Shown here: positions 27,408 to 64,000 of the stretch, one piece after another
How the letters are laid out: every line of letters begins with the position of its first letter
How positions within the stretch are numbered: the first letter of the stretch is position 1
Assembly: GCA_054601695.1 (NCBI GenBank)
Contig: BAAHQB010000042.1
Coordinates: 186,001-250,000, forward strand
Reading direction: 5' to 3'
Origin: Amorphochlora amoebiformis
Taxonomy: Eukaryota > Cercozoa > Chlorarachniophyceae
DNA: 64,000 nucleotides
Position numbers and translations under genes: made by a program
Notes under the pieces: model-generated
Database searches by the model: none
The model's input: only the letters and a program-made list of their open reading frames with translations
Told to the model about the DNA's origin: nothing

Positions 27408-28215
27408 GTGTATGCATGTGCCTATATCCCAAAAGAGGAAGAGAAGGAATGAAGAGGAGCAAGGAGGTCAAGCCGAAAGCGAGAAGACACCCAGGCTTCA
27501 AGTCTTCTATGCAATAATGAAGAGACCACATTGGGCACACACACAGGCAGAAGAGAGAGCAGCTCGCAGTTCAAACAACCCCATGCATTTATCTGTGTAC
27601 AGGCTCACCGCGTCGTCTGGTGTTCGAGGGCCGTCTGCGCCCTTTTTAACGCTGCTTTCCACTCCTTGATATCGTCCGATTTTGGCGGGATTACCTGATA
27701 GCGCTCCGAGTTGAACGGAGTTTTTGGCGGGGCGGACTTGCGGTCGAACATATCCCTCACGACCACGCTCGACTGATTGCGCGTTAAAAAAAAACAATAC
27801 GTGTAAATGTCTGCGTAATTTCTTGGGAATGGAATGAGGAAGCGAGAGGACAAAGCGCGATGCTCAACATGGCGCACTGGTTCGGTTTCCACGCAACACC
27901 ACTATCGCTCCTCCCCACCCAAGTTACTCATTAGACCAAACCACTAGAACCCCTCTGTGTATCATCAATGGTCCCTAAGGATCGGGTTTGGAACACGCAT
28001 GCGGCACCCAGAGGCCTGAACCACGAAATAATAGAAGGGGAGCTTACTTGACGCGTGTCGGGCATGGGCATAGACGCGAGATAATCGGGCGGACGAAAAG
28101 ATCGCATCTCCTCCTTCACCATTTTGTCCACCAGGCTCTTGAGCGCCGGATTGGAGTATTCTTTGTCGATATATGGAAGCCCGTCTAGGACGATCTCAGG
28201 GACCTCCGACGCCAT
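22813..28215 (-). CDS. BCAS2: BCAS2 / SPF27 pre-mRNA-splicing factor
   Basis: Seven exons in phase: 28215-28048 ([20 protein letters not shown]...), 27772-27609, 27123-27040, 25817-25748, 24924-24898 (LAVAPQIQQ), 24157-24083 and 22854-22813 ([17 protein letters not shown]). They total 209 residues; human BCAS2 is about 225. Family hallmarks are LPYID near the N-terminus, [22 protein letters not shown] followed by a tryptophan helix ([12 protein letters not shown]), and long C-terminal heptad-like helices ([33 protein letters not shown]). BCAS2/SPF27 is a core subunit of the Prp19 (NineTeen) complex, which activates the spliceosome. The ATG has A at -3 and G at +4. It is divergent from the methyltransferase gene. 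Introns hold GA/CT arms, a G-box minisatellite and eleven copies of the exon 6 donor edge. Confidence 0.93.
22854..24082 (-). repeat. BCAS2 exon 6: eleven donor-edge copies
   Basis: On the + strand GACCTGTTTTTCCAATTGAA plus GACATACATGTTACATTTAC recurs about every 80-110 bp, near 23051, 23160, 23269, 23351, 23430, 23512, 23599, 23687, 23774, 23881 and 23970. On the minus strand each is the last ~25 bases of exon 6 (CTTCAATTGGAAAAACAG) with its donor (GTCTATA or GTCAATA). All are downstream of the intact exon and break at the same exon position. Unit spacing varies only by TA length. The three copies furthest from the exon carry CTTGAATTGG or TTTGAATTGG and a GTCAAT or GTCTAT donor. Confidence 0.9.
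25366..25680. repeat. 19-bp CACGTG minisatellite with inverted arms
   Basis: TTGACACGTGGACGAGATA units run rightward (25366-25442), then CACGTGTCAACATCTCGTC units in the opposite orientation (25455-25675), about fifteen units in all. Every unit has the palindrome CACGTG. It lies in BCAS2 intron 4. The reading frames across it ([11 protein letters not shown] type) are translations of the repeat. Confidence 0.9.
26207..26860. repeat. GA tract followed by CT tract (inverted arms)
   Basis: 26207-26372 is purine (GAGAGG, GGAGAGAG); 26399-26860 is pyrimidine (CTCTCCCTCTCC, with a ~60-bp repeat at 26400-26520). In the minus-strand BCAS2 transcript (intron 3, 27039-25818) this places a purine arm on the donor side and a pyrimidine arm on the acceptor side, which could pair. 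Confidence 0.85.
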
Positions 28216-28607
28216 TTTTTTGCGTAGATTTTGCCGATGTTTTCCTAGGTAAAATAATTATTCGGATTTTATGACAATTCAGAGTGACAACAAGTGATAT
28301 CGGAACCCATGGACTAATTTTCGGAACCCATGCGTGTGAGCACACGCTGGCACAACCCATGACCCCAAAGGCTGAAAGATTCTAGAAAAGGGTTATGTTT
28401 TGCACTAGGTAAGGCTCTAAGGCCACCCTTGAAGCCGTAGATGCAAAGCGCCGTGTCGAAAAATTAAATTTTTTCTTTTTTTTTTCGCAAAAATCGGCAG
28501 ACATGAGAACCGGAGGGTGATCGGGCTACATCGCGTTGCGTGCTTGGGGGTGGGGGCGAGTATCTTCTCGGATGAGGTGTAATATTTTTAAAAAATGATT
28601 TTTTTTT
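28216..28607. promoter_or_regulatory. Divergent BCAS2 / methyltransferase start region
   Basis: Non-TA island between the BCAS2 ATG and the proposed first exon of the methyltransferase. GGAACCCATG is repeated (28302, 28324). T-runs lie near 28470-28490 and 28600. Presumed bidirectional promoter by position only. Confidence 0.4.
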
Positions 28608-42762
<14,155 letters not shown>

Positions 42763-43368
42763 AGGTTCCCTTCCTCTCTTTTTGACTCTTAGAGGTTCAA
42801 CTCTCCCTGTCGACCCTCAGGCGTATTCTCCCAAAATAATTCCGTGAACATAGTTCTCCTAGTTTTCGAAAGATCTCACTTTAGATCCGAGTAGGGTACT
42901 TGAATAGTATGAAATATGTCATATGTCATGTATGTCTGGACATTACTATGATCAGTACCGGCTTTGACAAGATCAAAACAAACCAAATCATTTCATCGTA
43001 GAAAACATCATATGTACGGTTTAATGTATAAGTGGTATATTTATTTTTATGTAAATATGTTTCCACGCTTTTTTTAAAAACTTAGTACACAAAAATTCTC
43101 TTCTAAATATATCTGTCGTGACATATCCAGATATTCACTGGATTCGTGATACCATATCATTAGCTGACAGTTTATGGAGCGAGATCTGACATTGAACCGT
43201 TAATACCGGGATTCAGTGGTAGAATATCCGAAATATTAAGATATACTAGTCTAGAATTTTTGGAGTTTTCAGGATAGTGCTGGCAGTGTCTAAACGATTG
43301 ATGTACATGTATGAGTCCGTTTTGTAGGTCTTGTCACAATATATTCTGGCGTCAAGGCGAAGCACTAA
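42763..43368. other. Convergent intergenic region, methyltransferase / eIF6
   Basis: Non-TA DNA. A 35-bp copy of the methyltransferase stop region (CATAGTTCTCCTAGTTTTCG plus AAAGATCTCACT) lies at 42848-42881, so the terminal exon edge is duplicated too. No gene is seen in the rest. Confidence 0.6.
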
Positions 43369-52877
<9,509 letters not shown>

Positions 52878-53137
52878 AGTTGAGAACTTGCTTGAGTTGT
52901 CAGCCGGATGTCGGCGAATTATTATCCGGAGTCCCGGGATTTACGGGGAATTATGCGGGATTTGTGGGATCCCGGGCATTAATTTGGAGATAATTCAGAG
53001 AATCCCTGCTACATCTCCACATGTAAATCAAGTTTTTAACCCGGGACTCGATTAGTCCCGGGATTGCATCAATCTAGTTTCCAGGAGAGACATACCAGCA
53101 ATATTGATATTCCTCTCCATCTGTCACCGAACGAAAC
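52878..53137. promoter_or_regulatory. Bidirectional start region, eIF6 / dipeptidyl peptidase
   Basis: 260 bp of GC-richer, TA-free DNA between the two divergent ATGs, with CCCGGGAT-type palindromic repeats (GTCCCGGGAT near 52931, GATCCCGGGC near 52967, CCCGGGACTC near 53039, AGTCCCGGGAT near 53055). CCCGGG recurs about four times and may be a binding site. Presumed shared promoter by position. Confidence 0.5.

Positions 53138-64000
<10,863 letters not shown>

Overview
The window is nuclear DNA of a eukaryote, probably a protist, with a very unusual gene structure. Most of it is (TA)n microsatellite. Short islands of ordinary sequence (about 20-170 bp) sit inside the TA and are bounded by AG| and |GT. 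Read with matching codon phase, these islands join into proteins. Two chains give complete conserved proteins: eIF6 (245 codons plus stop) and BCAS2/SPF27 (209 codons plus stop). One gives the N-terminal 272 codons of an S9B dipeptidyl peptidase, and one gives a lysine-methyltransferase-like (Methyltransf_16) protein. The organism cannot be placed from this window. The interstitial telomere-type repeat is TTAGGG/CCCTAA. No rRNA, tRNA, CRISPR array or transposon was recognised.

Layout, left to right: gene A (-, unidentified, runs off the left edge); divergent GC-richer island 1394-2487; gene B (+, 2488-12718, unidentified); gene C (+, 13275-19294, unidentified); gene D (+, about 19.5-22.4 kb, charged coiled-coil-like protein); BCAS2 (-, 28215 down to 22813); methyltransferase (+, about 28.6-42.8 kb); eIF6 (-, 52877 down to 43369); S9B dipeptidyl peptidase (+, from 53138, runs off the right edge). 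Gene starts lie in GC-richer islands of 0.3-1.5 kb (about 1.2-2.6, 27.6-28.6 and 52.5-53.8 kb). Two of these are shared by divergent pairs: BCAS2/methyltransferase and eIF6/peptidase. Genes D/BCAS2 and methyltransferase/eIF6 converge with 0.4-0.6 kb between stop codons. Coding content is low; eIF6 spreads 738 coding bases over 9.5 kb.

The introns hold four kinds of structure. (1) (TA)n occurs in nearly all of them. (2) Fragments of the adjoining exon are tandemly amplified together with its splice site: copies of the exon 5' edge with its acceptor lie upstream, copies of the 3' edge with its donor lie downstream, and the intact exon stays in between. (3) Telomere-type arrays carry an embedded hairpin-rich spacer; three exons use acceptors directly after a CCCTAA array. 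(4) Long purine (GA) or pyrimidine (CT) tracts, in several introns with purine on the donor side and pyrimidine on the acceptor side of the sense strand. The exon-edge amplification is the most unusual thing in the window.

The identified genes have unrelated housekeeping roles (60S ribosome biogenesis, splicing, peptide processing, protein methylation), and nothing suggests a shared pathway. All gene models were built by eye from splice consensus, codon phase and remembered family sequences, and need transcript support.
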